From NCBI GenBank assembly GCA_016793325.1, contig JAEUKI010000055.1, positions 1 to 64,000 on the forward strand: a stretch of DNA of 64,000 nt, read 5' to 3'. The notes beneath the pieces were generated by a model, which worked only from the letters and a program-made list of their open reading frames with translations, made no database searches and was not told where the DNA came from. How positions within the stretch are numbered: position 1 is the first letter of the stretch; each line of letters starts with the position of its first letter. The stretch comes from Myxococcales bacterium. GTDB taxonomy: Bacteria > Myxococcota_A > Polyangia > Polyangiales > Ga0077539. Shown here in pieces: positions 44,087-52,831 of the stretch. Position numbers and translations under genes: made by a program.

Positions 44087-45028
44087 GTGCGTTGGATCGG
44101 GCGGCGTTCGGCTGCTGTAGGGGTGTTCGCGGTCTTTGCGTTGTGGGTCGTGCGCGAGGGCTTCGCGCAGCGGACGAACACGATTCGGCTCGACCCGTCG
44201 GACGCGACGCAGATGATCGCGATGCTGCGCGCGATGGACGCGCGGGGAGCGATGGACGCGACGATCGACGCGCGAATGGACGCTCGCGCGGACAGTCGAG
44301 CCGACGGAGCGTCGGACGTTCGACACTCCGACGCGCGCCCCTCGGGCCTTCGCTGTCCCGATGGAATGCTCCTCGTCGAAGGCGACTACTGCATCAACGT
44401 CGAGCAGCGCTGCCTTCGTTGGCTCGACCCCGAAGAGCAGATGCGCTGCGCCGAGTTCGCGCCGACGCTCTGCTACGGCCGTCGCCGTCGGCACATGGCG
44501 TTTTGCATGGATCGCTACGAGTGGCCGAACCGTCGCGGCGAGCTGCCTACGGTCCGCGTGACGTGGCACACCGCGCGACGGATGTGCGAGCAGATCGGCA
44601 AGCGCTTGTGCACCGAGCGCGAGTGGACGTTCGCGTGCGAAGGCGAGCAGACGTGGCCGTATCTCTACGGGCTCCGGCGCGACAACAACATCTGCCACTT
44701 CGATCACCAAACGAGGCGCCCGGACCGCGCGAGGCTCGCGAACCCCGCGACCGCGGCGGACGAGTACGCGCGACTCTACGAGGCCGTTCCCAGCGGAACG
44801 TACGAGCGCTGCGTCAGCCCCTTCGGGCTCAACGACCTGACGGGCAACGTCGACGAGTGGGTCGTCAACGAGAGCGGTCGGCCGTTTCAGAGCGCGCTCA
44901 AGGGCGGTTGGTGGGGGCCCATTCGCGCGCGGTGTCGCCCTGCGACGTACTCGCACGACGAGAACTTCATCTACTACCAGATCGGCTTTCGCTGCTGCTC
45001 CAACCCCACGGGCGGCGACGCAGGCTGA
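44087..45028 (+). CDS. Exported formylglycine-generating-enzyme-like (SUMF1) protein
   Basis: About 313 residues from GTG 44087; TTG 44054 or GTG 44057 would extend it. Signal peptide MRWIGRRS to GFAQ. A linker rich in Asp, Ala and Arg follows, then a SUMF1/FGE-sulfatase fold: RRMCEQIGKRLCTEREWTFACEG region, SPFGLNDLTGNVDEWV (the family signature), KGGWWGP and FRCC at the end. Members oxidise Cys or act as ergothioneine-type enzymes, but many are structural. Several Cys are extra for the family. Target unknown. Confidence 0.83.
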   Translation: MRWIGRRSAAVGVFAVFALWVVREGFAQRTNTIRLDPSDATQMIAMLRAMDARGAMDATIDARMDARADSRADGASDVRHSDARPSGLRCPDGMLLVEGDYCINVEQRCLRWLDPEEQMRCAEFAPTLCYGRRRRHMAFCMDRYEWPNRRGELPTVRVTWHTARRMCEQIGKRLCTEREWTFACEGEQTWPYLYGLRRDNNICHFDHQTRRPDRARLANPATAADEYARLYEAVPSGTYERCVSPFGLNDLTGNVDEWVVNESGRPFQSALKGGWWGPIRARCRPATYSHDENFIYYQIGFRCCSNPTGGDAG

Positions 45029-45080
45029 GCGAACGCCGATTTTCGCAGGGTTTTTCGAGCGGCCCGATCGGTCCGCACCA

Positions 45081-45096
45081 GGGACAGATCGGTCCC
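45081..45096. terminator. GGGAC/GTCCC hairpin between convergent genes
   Basis: GGGAC and GTCCC with a 6-nt loop in the 88-bp gap between the convergent SUMF1-like and deoC genes; the loop side repeats GATCGGTCC seen 20 bp earlier. A run of five T's lies upstream. Likely a weak bidirectional terminator. Confidence 0.35.
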
Positions 45097-45116
45097 ACCT
45101 AAATTTGCCGGGAAAC

Positions 45117-45920
45117 TCAGTATCCCGAGCCGCCCGCGCCGCCGGTCACGATCGAGACCGACGAGCTCGCTCCGACGCGCGTCGCGCCCGCGGCCACCAT
45201 GCGATCTGCGTCTTGCGCCGTGCGAACGCCGCCGGACGCTTTGACGCCGAGCTCGGGGCCCACGATCGCGCGCATGAGCGCGATGTCGTCCGCCGTGGCG
45301 CCGCCAGGACCGAAGCCGGTCGAGGTCTTCACGAAGTGCGCGCCAGCCGCCTTGGAGAGCGAGCAGCCGATGACCTTTTCGTCTCGCGTGAGGCCGCCGG
45401 TCTCGAGGATCACTTTGACGACCTTGCCCTGCGCGGCGCCGACGACGCGCGCGATGTCGTCGAGCACGAGCGCATAGTCGCGGCTCTTCAGCGCGCCGAC
45501 GTTGATCACCATGTCGATCTCGTCCGCGCCGTTGCGGATCGCTTCGGTCGTCTCGAACGCCTTGGCCGCGGGGCTCATCGCCCCGAGCGGAAATCCCACC
45601 ACGGCGCACACGGCGACGACGGACCCGCGGAGCTGCTCGCGCACGTACGGGACGTTCACCGAGTTGACACACACGGAGAAGAACCCGTGCGTCGCCGCTT
45701 CGTTGCAGAGCTTGCGCAGGTCGTCGCGCGTCGCTTCGGGCTTGAGCAACGTGTGATCGATGATTCGCGCGAGGTCTGGGCGCGGTCGCGCGGACGCTTG
45801 CCCAGCGTGAGATGGCGCGGCGCCGCCTGCGGGGGGCGTGACCGAACCAGCGGTCTTTCCCATTTCTTGTGCGACGCGCGCGACGACGGCGTCGACGAGA
45901 CGATCGAGTTCGCTAGCCAT
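45117..45920 (-). CDS. deoC: Deoxyribose-phosphate aldolase
   Basis: A 267-residue class I aldolase that cleaves 2-deoxyribose-5-phosphate to glyceraldehyde-3-phosphate and acetaldehyde in nucleoside breakdown. Family segments: IDHTLLKPEAT, VCVNSVNVPYV, VVGFPLGAMSP, DEIDMVINVGALKS, VKVILETG (Schiff-base Lys region), FVKTSTGFGPGGAT and VKASGGVRT. The first 45 residues are a poorly ordered extension not seen in most DeoC. Cytoplasmic, stands alone rather than in a deo operon. Confidence 0.95.
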   Translation of the reverse strand: MASELDRLVDAVVARVAQEMGKTAGSVTPPAGGAAPSHAGQASARPRPDLARIIDHTLLKPEATRDDLRKLCNEAATHGFFSVCVNSVNVPYVREQLRGSVVAVCAVVGFPLGAMSPAAKAFETTEAIRNGADEIDMVINVGALKSRDYALVLDDIARVVGAAQGKVVKVILETGGLTRDEKVIGCSLSKAAGAHFVKTSTGFGPGGATADDIALMRAIVGPELGVKASGGVRTAQDADRMVAAGATRVGASSSVSIVTGGAGGSGY

Positions 45921-46063
45921 GACGTTGGAGTTTCAACCATACCGTACTTGTCCGAGGAATCGCTACACAGACCACGAAAACGCTGGTCGCAGCCGGGCGC
46001 GATGCGAGAATCTCGATGTCGTGTCGGTCACGTGACGATCGGCGCACTTCGAGAGCAACAGCC

Positions 46064-47998
46064 ATGAGCAATTCTTTCGAGCGAGCGTCGCGCTGGATCG
46101 ACGCAACCACCCGGGCGCGCGTCGCCGGGGCTCTTGCAATGGCCGCGATCGCGGTCGGGCTCGCGACGCCGGCGACGGCGAACGCGCAGGCCGCGCTCGT
46201 CCGGGGGCTCGGCGGTCCCGCGGACTTCGGCACCAACGAGCTCATGTACAACGACGACGGCTCGTCGTCGGAGATCGACGTGTCCCGCGCGTTTCCGTAC
46301 GGGCTCCGGTTCTTCGGGATGACGTTTCGCTCGTTGTTCGTGAACAACAACGGGAACATCACCTTCGGCCGCGGGCTGAGCACGTACACGCCGCGCGCGT
46401 TTCCCGTGTCGAGCCAGCGCATGATCGCGCCGTGGTGGGGCGACGTGGACACTCGCGGAGAGGGGCGTCCCGACCGCAACGGCGTGTACTGGGACATCCG
46501 ACCGGGGCAGTTCACGGTCACGTGGTATCGCGTCGGGTACTTCCTCGAGAGCGACGATCTGCAGAACTCGTTTCAGCTGATCATTCGCCCCGCGCCCGTC
46601 TGCGGAAACGGCGATTTCGACGTCGAGTTTCGCTACAACCAGTGCCAGTGGCACACGGGCGACGCGTCGGGCGGCGAGCGGGGCGTGTGCCCTGCGGTGC
46701 CCGTTCCGAGCGACCCGTGCGTGCCGACGCAAGCGGGCTTCGACGGCGGTGACCTTCGAAACTTCTTCGCGCTGCCCGGCTCGCTCACGCCGGCGATCTT
46801 GAATTTGTGCACCACGTCCAACGTGGGCATGCCCGGCGTGTGGCGCTTCCAGATCCGCGGCGGCGAGCTTCCGTGCTTGGGCTCGGGCGATCGCTGCTCG
46901 ACGGGGCTCTACGGCGCGTGCGCGCAGGGCACCGTGCAGTGCCGTTCGGGCCGGCCGTTTTGCGCCCCCGACAACCAGCCGCGCGTCGAGCGCTGCGACG
47001 GCGTCGACAACGACTGCGACGGCAGGACGGACGAAAACGATCGGATGGCGCCGCCCGACATGCCGCCGATCGATCCAGACGCAGGCATGTGGACGCCGGA
47101 CTCGGGCGTGAGCTCACCGGACGCAGCCGCGAGCGATGGCTCTGTGGACAGCGGCGTGGACACGGGCGTGGACTCGGGCGTGTCGACGGACACGGGCGTG
47201 GCTCCCGATGGAGGCGTCGCGCCCGATAGCGGCGTGACGATCCCGCCCGTGTGCCCGCGCAACGGCGACGTGTGCTTCCGGGGCACGTGCGTTCCGGGCT
47301 GCGTCGAGGGCGCGTGCTTCGGCGATCAGACGTGCACGAGCGAGTCGGTGTGCGTCGAGACGTCGTGTCTGCGCGTCGATTGCCCGACGGGACAGCTGTG
47401 CCGCTCGGGCCGCTGCGTCGATCCGTGCGAGGGCGTTCGCTGCCCAGCGCCGACGACGTGCCGCTTCGGGGTCTGCCAAGACCTCTGCCTCGGCGTGACG
47501 TGCGATCCGTTGCACGTGTGCCGCGAGGGCCGGTGCGTTCCGGGATGCCAGTGCGTCCCGTGCGCGACGGGCGAGACGTGCTTGCCGTCGGGCCAGTGCA
47601 TTCCGACGCTGTGCACCGACGCGATGTGCGATCCGGGCGACGTGTGCGACAGCCGCGGTCGCTGCATCAACCCGTGCACCGATGCGCGCTGCCCGCTCGG
47701 ACAGACGTGCGACCGCGCGATGCGGCGCTGCGTCGACGAGACGCCGTCGATGCCCGATCCGCCGCCGGATTCGGGGGTCAATCCCGTCGAGCCCGACAGC
47801 GCTGCGCCGCCTCCGGACGGAGGCACGACGATGGACAGCGGCGTCGGTGACAACGAAGGCGGAACGGGCCCCGGCCTGCGTCGCCAGGGTTGCGCCTGCC
47901 GCGCTCCGGCTGCGCCGTCCGACGCGGGATCGCGTCCGTTGCTCTTGCTCGCGGCCGCGGGCGCGATCGCTGCCGTGACGCGACGCCGTCGCCGCTGA
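46064..47998 (+). CDS. Nidogen-like, MopE-motif, Cys-rich protein with MYXO-CTERM tail
   Basis: A 644-residue surface protein. Signal peptide to about residue 42; a nidogen-like (NIDO) region at about 50-260 (YGLRFFGMTFRS, NNNGNITFG, RMIAPWWGDVDTR, WYRVGYF); then RCDGVDNDCDGRTDEND, the MopE-type metal-binding motif. A linker of Asp/Ser/Gly-Val repeats (SGVDTGVDSGV) leads to about 150 residues of EGF-like Cys modules. The C-terminus reads GCACR, a hydrophobic helix and RRRRR, the MYXO-CTERM sorting signal, so it is processed and attached to the cell surface. Confidence 0.9.
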   Translation: MSNSFERASRWIDATTRARVAGALAMAAIAVGLATPATANAQAALVRGLGGPADFGTNELMYNDDGSSSEIDVSRAFPYGLRFFGMTFRSLFVNNNGNITFGRGLSTYTPRAFPVSSQRMIAPWWGDVDTRGEGRPDRNGVYWDIRPGQFTVTWYRVGYFLESDDLQNSFQLIIRPAPVCGNGDFDVEFRYNQCQWHTGDASGGERGVCPAVPVPSDPCVPTQAGFDGGDLRNFFALPGSLTPAILNLCTTSNVGMPGVWRFQIRGGELPCLGSGDRCSTGLYGACAQGTVQCRSGRPFCAPDNQPRVERCDGVDNDCDGRTDENDRMAPPDMPPIDPDAGMWTPDSGVSSPDAAASDGSVDSGVDTGVDSGVSTDTGVAPDGGVAPDSGVTIPPVCPRNGDVCFRGTCVPGCVEGACFGDQTCTSESVCVETSCLRVDCPTGQLCRSGRCVDPCEGVRCPAPTTCRFGVCQDLCLGVTCDPLHVCREGRCVPGCQCVPCATGETCLPSGQCIPTLCTDAMCDPGDVCDSRGRCINPCTDARCPLGQTCDRAMRRCVDETPSMPDPPPDSGVNPVEPDSAAPPPDGGTTMDSGVGDNEGGTGPGLRRQGCACRAPAAPSDAGSRPLLLLAAAGAIAAVTRRRRR

Positions 47999-48080
47999 GC
48001 GGACGGCACGGGTAGGGGGGGGATCGAGTTCTTTGCGCGGGCGAGGGTGGAACGCTTCGTGCGACAACCCCGCCCCTGTC

Positions 48081-48593
48081 ATGGCACTACGAATCGACAG
48101 TGGCCGTTCTCGCGTCGTCATCGAGACGCGCGCCAAGGGGATGCTCGCGTCGCTCGCGCACGACTTGCGTATCGTCGCGCCGATTTCGGGCGAGCTCGTC
48201 GGCGACGAGCGCTGCGTCGCGTCCGTCGCGGTCGCGTCGATGCGCGTCGACGAGTCCACGAAGCACGGCGCCAACCGCTGGGGACCGCCGTCGAGCGATC
48301 GGGCGCAGATCGAAGAGAAGATCGCGTCCGAGGTGTTTCGCGGCGTGTCCAACATTCAAGTCGAGGCCTCCGTCGCGGGCTCGCGCGCGACGATTACGGT
48401 GACCGCTGGCGCGGGCCGTCAGCAGCTCTCGACCGCGGTGCAGCTCGAGCGCGGCGAGGGCTCGGCGCGCGTCCGCGGTGAGTGTTCGCTCTCGCTCGAC
48501 GCGCTGCGAGCGACGCAGCCCAAGGTCCCGCTGGGCGCGATCAAGCTCGAAGACATCGTCGCGGTGCGCTTCGACGTGCACTTCGTGAGCTGA
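48081..48593 (+). CDS. Small protein, weakly YceI-like
   Basis: A 170-residue protein without a signal peptide. IDSGRSRVVIETRAKGMLASLAHDLR and FRGVSNIQVEASV in short form resemble the strands of YceI-type lipid-binding beta-barrels, including a His in the expected loop, but the match is by eye only. YceI proteins bind isoprenoids and are usually exported, whereas this one seems cytoplasmic. Its 3' side abuts the structured repeat at 48610. Confidence 0.6.
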   Translation: MALRIDSGRSRVVIETRAKGMLASLAHDLRIVAPISGELVGDERCVASVAVASMRVDESTKHGANRWGPPSSDRAQIEEKIASEVFRGVSNIQVEASVAGSRATITVTAGAGRQQLSTAVQLERGEGSARVRGECSLSLDALRATQPKVPLGAIKLEDIVAVRFDVHFVS

Positions 48594-48609
48594 CGCTCCG
48601 TATGGTGTA

Positions 48610-48700
48610 TCGCGACGCCCCGTTGGAAGGACTACACGCAGTGAGCCAACTCCTGGGAAATATCCAGGGATCGTTGTGTGGCGTGTAGCCAACGGACGGC
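48610..48700 (+). ncRNA. Structured dispersed repeat, copy 2
   Basis: The second 91-nt copy, between convergent genes. CCGTTGG (48620-48626)/CCAACGG and CTACACGC/GCGTGTAG keep the same two stems as copy 1, with A-T in place of G-C at 48634/48686. The apex uses CCTGG-GAAATAT-CCAGG, so the tip folds differently but still pairs. The GTGTAG arm contains a stop in the frame that is open in copy 1, arguing against a peptide and for a folded nucleic acid. Confidence 0.6.
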
Positions 48701-48709
48701 GTCGCCGCG

Positions 48710-49198
48710 CTAGCGAATGGGCTGGATGCTGTTCAGCATGGTGATGAGCGCCGCGTTGCCTGTGATCTGACCGGGCAGCGCGAAGCCGATCGCCGCGACG
48801 CCGCGACCGTCGGCCCCGATCGCGAGCGCGAACCACTCGAGCAGCTGGCCGTTGCGCATCCCGACGCCGCGGAGCGCGACGCCCGCGAGCCCGTTTTGCG
48901 TGATGGGCCTCACGGGTTGCGTGACGCGGACCGCTTGAAAGCTCCCGCGCAAGTAGCCCATCAACTGTCGCTCGATGATCGCGTTGGTGCTCGGGTTGGT
49001 GAGCGCGACGAACTCGACGCCGAGCCCGCCCGTCTGCGGCGCGACGGTCAAGACCGGGCCGCGCGCGCGCATCAGCCAGCCAGTCGGGACGTTGAACTGC
49101 ACGTTCGCGCGGCGGTGCGTCTGCCACTCGGCGCGCGCGGGGCTCGCGCAGAGCAAGAGCGCGAGGACCGTGGCCGCATAACGAATACGGAGACTCAT
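48710..49198 (-). CDS. Small exported protein, function unknown
   Basis: A 162-residue protein with a clean signal peptide (cut near PARAEW). The mature domain (VQFNVPTGW, VEFVALTNP, GVALRGVGM, EWFALAIGADGRGVAAIGF) is an alpha/beta fold like PsbP or similar small lipid-binding periplasmic proteins; no catalytic residues. Ends just after the structured repeat. The 457 bp upstream carry two hairpins (see 49276). Confidence 0.75.
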   Translation of the reverse strand: MSLRIRYAATVLALLLCASPARAEWQTHRRANVQFNVPTGWLMRARGPVLTVAPQTGGLGVEFVALTNPSTNAIIERQLMGYLRGSFQAVRVTQPVRPITQNGLAGVALRGVGMRNGQLLEWFALAIGADGRGVAAIGFALPGQITGNAALITMLNSIQPIR

Positions 49199-49275
49199 GG
49201 CGATTCCTTTCGCGTGTCACGCGCCTCGATCGCCGACGTGGCGGTCGTGTCGGCTGCGCCGCTTCGGGGTCCGGT

Positions 49276-49351
49276 CGACGAGCGATTTACCTGAAGAATT
49301 TCAGGTGATCGTCGTGTCGATGTCGAGCTCCGAGGCTCGGCGCAGCCTCGG
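49276..49351. promoter_or_regulatory. Two hairpins in gene-free 457-bp gap
   Basis: The gap 49199-49655 separates two divergent genes and shows no coding signal. It contains CGACGA (49276-49281)/TCGTCG (49309-49314) enclosing ACCTGAA (49289-49295)/TTCAGGT (49300-49306) with loop GAAT, then CCGAGGC (49330-49336)/GCCTCGG (49345-49351). The first is a candidate operator for the exported-protein gene starting at 49198. The palindrome GCAAATTTGC is at 49599-49608. Confidence 0.4.
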
Positions 49352-49655
49352 CTGCGTGTTGTTGCTCCATCAAACGAGCAAGCGGTCGAGTCGTCTGACA
49401 CTCCATGACTCGGGTGATGTAAGCCCTGTGAATCTCGAGGGGAATCGCGCGTCGCTCGCGTCGCGTGAGCACAAATCAAGACGCGTCGCGGGCTCGTCCG
49501 CGCGCGGCGGCGAGGATTTCCCCAGCGAGGGTCGATCGCATGTGGGTGTCGCGGGTGCGATGTGACTCTCCCAGCGGGGGGACAAGTTCATCCCATCAGC
49601 AAATTTGCAGGATGAAATCATTGCTCCTGGGGTCGGCGCGTTGTAACGCTCAGGT

Positions 49656-51197
49656 GTGCTGCGTCGCGCTTCGCTCTTGCTCATCGGGTTCTTGTCCGCG
49701 TGCGGACCTTCGCAACCGAGCTCGCCCCTCTTGCCGGGCTGCGAAGGGCAGCCGCGGAGTCGCTGCGTCACGAGCGTGTCCGTGGGCGATCGCTTCGGCT
49801 GCGCGCTGCTCGGCGACGGGTCCGCGTGGTGCTGGGGACGCAACGACGAGAGCCAGCTCGGCTACGAGTCGAGCGACCTGTGCCCCGAGCGGCTGAGCAA
49901 CGGACAGACGCGCAGCGTCGCGTGTCACAAGGCTCCGCAGCAAGTGGGCGGCGTGAGAGACGCGATCGCCGTGAGCGCGGGCGCGTCGCACGTGTGTGTG
50001 CTCACGGCTTCGAAGGGGGTCCGCTGCTGGGGCTCGAACACGTTCGGGCAGCTCGGCAACGGAGCGACGCTCCCGAGCGTCGCGGCCGTCGCGGTCAGCG
50101 GCATCGAGGACGCTTCGGCGGTCGCCTCGGGCGCGAGGCACGCGTGCGCGGTCGTGCGCGGCGCGGTGTTTTGCTGGGGCCTCAACGATCAGCTGCAGCT
50201 CGGCGTCGGGGACACCGGCGCGCGCTGCGCGTCGGGCGAAGAGTTGATTTCGTGTGCACGAACGCCGGTGCGCGTCCCTGGGTTGACCGACGTCGTCGCG
50301 CTGAGCGCGGGGGACGGGCACACGTGCGCGCGCACGATGGGCGGCGAGGTGCGCTGCTGGGGAAGCAACGTGTACGGGCAGCTCGGGCGCGGCGTGACCG
50401 AGACGATGGCCGTCGCTCGGCCCGAGCCCGTGTTGTTGGGGACGCGGCCGCTGACGCGGGTGCTCTCGCTCGTCGCGGGCGGGCAGCACACGTGCGTTCA
50501 TCGCGAGGACGGCGCGGTGTTGTGTTGGGGGTGGGGGCAGAACGGGCAGCTCGGCGTGAGCGTTCCAACGGGGCCGCAGGCGCCGTGCATGGGGCGTTGC
50601 ATCGAGTCGCCCGTCGCGGTCGAAGGCTTCGAGGGCAGCGGGTCGAGCGATCCGGACGTCGTCGAGCCCGACGCGACGTCGACCGACGCAGGCCGCGACG
50701 ACGCCGATGCGCGCGCGAGCGACGGAGCAACCGGGGACGCGTCGCGACCGCCGATGACGGACGCGAGCGCGGACGGCGCTCGGCCCCCCGCGGATGGATC
50801 GAGCGCAGGGGACGCTTCGATGGACGCGAGCGCGGCGGACAGCGGCGCGCCGGTGCTCCCGACGATGCCGGTCGCGGCGAGCGTGGCGGCGGGCGCGGCG
50901 TTCACGTGCATCCACACGACGGATGGAACCGTTCGTTGCTTCGGCGCCAATCGCTCGGGCGAGCTCGGGAGCGGACGCGTCGACGAGGGCGGGCCCACGC
51001 TCTCGAACGTGATCGCGTCGCCCGGCTCTGCGTCGACCAACCCGCTGCAAAACGTGCGATCGATCGAGGCGGGCTCGAGCACGACGTGCGTGATTCTCGG
51101 CGATCGCAGCGTGCGCTGCTGGGGCTCCAACGAGACCGGCGCGCTCGGCAACGGAACGCTCAGCGAACACTTCGGACCCGTGGCGGTGACATGGTGA
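49656..51197 (+). CDS. RCC1-repeat lipoprotein
   Basis: A 513-residue lipoprotein from GTG 49656. Lipobox FLSAC (about residue 16). RCC1-type propeller blades are seen by the recurrent CWGxNxxGQLG signature (CWGRNDESQLG, CWGSNTFGQLG, CWGLNDQLQLG, CWGSNVYGQLG, CWGWGQNGQLG, later FGANRSGELG and CWGSNETGALG), with paired Cys. A disordered Asp/Ala/Ser insert of about 60 residues splits the repeats. It overlaps the M23 peptidase gene by seven bases (ATGGTGA), so they are coupled. Confidence 0.85.
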   Translation: MLRRASLLLIGFLSACGPSQPSSPLLPGCEGQPRSRCVTSVSVGDRFGCALLGDGSAWCWGRNDESQLGYESSDLCPERLSNGQTRSVACHKAPQQVGGVRDAIAVSAGASHVCVLTASKGVRCWGSNTFGQLGNGATLPSVAAVAVSGIEDASAVASGARHACAVVRGAVFCWGLNDQLQLGVGDTGARCASGEELISCARTPVRVPGLTDVVALSAGDGHTCARTMGGEVRCWGSNVYGQLGRGVTETMAVARPEPVLLGTRPLTRVLSLVAGGQHTCVHREDGAVLCWGWGQNGQLGVSVPTGPQAPCMGRCIESPVAVEGFEGSGSSDPDVVEPDATSTDAGRDDADARASDGATGDASRPPMTDASADGARPPADGSSAGDASMDASAADSGAPVLPTMPVAASVAAGAAFTCIHTTDGTVRCFGANRSGELGSGRVDEGGPTLSNVIASPGSASTNPLQNVRSIEAGSSTTCVILGDRSVRCWGSNETGALGNGTLSEHFGPVAVTW

Positions 51198-52798
51198 AAG
51201 ACGAAGCGACGACAGCGCGCCACGCGCGCGGGACGGTGATCGCGGCGCTCGCCGCGCTCGCGATGACCCAGGGCAGCTGCGGACCGATGGAGCTCGCGCC
51301 GGCGGGCGGCTACGCCAACGGCTCGCGCGGCGCTTGCACGCCGGGCGCGGCGTCGGCGCAGTTTCGTTCGCAAGTGGCGCCGCCGACGAGCATGGAGCCC
51401 GGCGGGCGCGCCAACGTGAGCTTGACCTTCGACAACTGCAGCGGCGCGGTGTGGCGCGCGGGCGAGGTGGCCCTCGTCGCCGCGAGCTCGTCGCGAGGCG
51501 AGTGGGGCGTCGCGCGCGTCGCGCTCGAGTCGGACGTGGCGGACGGCGAGCGAGTGACGCTGCCCTTCGAGATTCGGGCGCCGAGCGAGCCGGGGCGCTA
51601 CTTGATTTCGTGGGCGATGTCGCTCTCGGGCGGAGAGCGGCTCCAAGAGCCGACGCCCGAGGTCCCGGTGGACGTTCAGTCCTCCGGCGATTGCTCGCGT
51701 CCTGGGCCCGTCGCGCGATTTCGCCGGCAAGAGGCGCCGCCTTTGTTCGTCGGCGTTCGCGAGCCCGTGCGGGGGAGGGTGACGTTTCTCAACTGCGGCG
51801 CCGAAGCGTGGACGCGCGGAGAGCGTTGGACGCTCGTGTCGGCGCTTCCCGAGGGGCAGAGCCACATCGGGACGACGCGCGCCGCGCTGCCGTCGGATGT
51901 CCCCTTCGGAACGGAGGTCACGATCGACGTCGAGGGCACGTCGCCCGATGCGCCGGGCGTGTACCCGTACGCGTGGTCGATCGCGCGCGACGGAGAGCGC
52001 GTCGGAGACAGCTCTCCTGAGCACAGGATCACGGTCAACCATCGGCACGACTGCGGGACGGCCGGCGGTCCGCCAGCGAGATTTCTCTCGCAGAACGCGC
52101 CCGACGAGCTCGATCCAGGGCAGGCCGTCGACGTCGAAGTGGCCTTCGCAAACTGCGGCGCCGAGCCGTGGGACGGGCGCTTTCGATTGCGCTCCGCGCC
52201 GCCCGCCGCCGACGGCCGATGGGGCGCTGGAAACATCGCGTTCCCGATCGTCGTGGGGCCGGGCTTTCGCGCGACGACGCGCTTTCGAATCACGGCGCCT
52301 CGAGAGCCGGGCGCGCACGCCTATCGCTGGGCCGTGAGCGAGGGGACGACCGCGCTCGACAACCCGACGCCCGAGCGCTCGATTCGCGTGCGATTCGGTC
52401 CGGGGCCGTGCGAGGTGCGGCCGGTTCCTGGCGGAGTCACGTCGCCGTACGGCTATCGCATTCACCCGATCTCGGGCGTGCGACGGCTGCACACGGGCAT
52501 CGATTTCGCGGGCGCGAACAACTCGACGCAGATCAAGTCGTGTCGCGCCGGCGTCGTCGTCGCCGCGGGGTGGCGCGGTGGCTACGGCTACGCTGTCGAG
52601 GTCTCGCACGGCGGTGGGATGACCACGCTCTACGCGCACCAGCATCACATCATCGCTGGCATCGGTCCCGGCGTCTCGGTCTCGGGCGGACAGGTCATCG
52701 GCGTCGTCGGGACGACCGGCGCATCCACGGGGCCTCACTTGCACTTCGAAGTGCGACAGCAAGGAACGCCGATCGATCCGACCCCGTACATTCCGTAG
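51191..52798 (+). CDS. M23 peptidase with three NBR1-like domains
   Basis: A 535-residue exported protein. N-terminal signal with a Cys (GSCGP) that may be a lipobox. Three Ig-like repeats of about 110 residues each (from FRSQVAPPTSMEPG, RRQEAPPLFVGVREP, LSQNAPDELDPG) have the Asn-Cys-Gly/Trp pattern of NBR1-type FW domains. The C-terminal M23/LytM endopeptidase shows GVTSPYGYRIHPISG, HTGIDFAG and HLHFEV, the zinc ligands His-x-x-x-Asp and HxH. It probably cleaves peptidoglycan cross-links. The RCC1 lipoprotein next to it may be a partner. Confidence 0.87.
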   Translation: MVKDEATTARHARGTVIAALAALAMTQGSCGPMELAPAGGYANGSRGACTPGAASAQFRSQVAPPTSMEPGGRANVSLTFDNCSGAVWRAGEVALVAASSSRGEWGVARVALESDVADGERVTLPFEIRAPSEPGRYLISWAMSLSGGERLQEPTPEVPVDVQSSGDCSRPGPVARFRRQEAPPLFVGVREPVRGRVTFLNCGAEAWTRGERWTLVSALPEGQSHIGTTRAALPSDVPFGTEVTIDVEGTSPDAPGVYPYAWSIARDGERVGDSSPEHRITVNHRHDCGTAGGPPARFLSQNAPDELDPGQAVDVEVAFANCGAEPWDGRFRLRSAPPAADGRWGAGNIAFPIVVGPGFRATTRFRITAPREPGAHAYRWAVSEGTTALDNPTPERSIRVRFGPGPCEVRPVPGGVTSPYGYRIHPISGVRRLHTGIDFAGANNSTQIKSCRAGVVVAAGWRGGYGYAVEVSHGGGMTTLYAHQHHIIAGIGPGVSVSGGQVIGVVGTTGASTGPHLHFEVRQQGTPIDPTPYIP

Positions 52799-52831
52799 CG
52801 CGCCGCGATTCGTCGGCGACCCGCGCGCTGT

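Noticed and set aside
48482..48688. Small ORF spanning the structured repeat
   Set aside because: The only conserved part equals the repeat itself and is interrupted by TAG produced by the compensatory base change; the upstream part overlaps the YceI-like gene in another frame.
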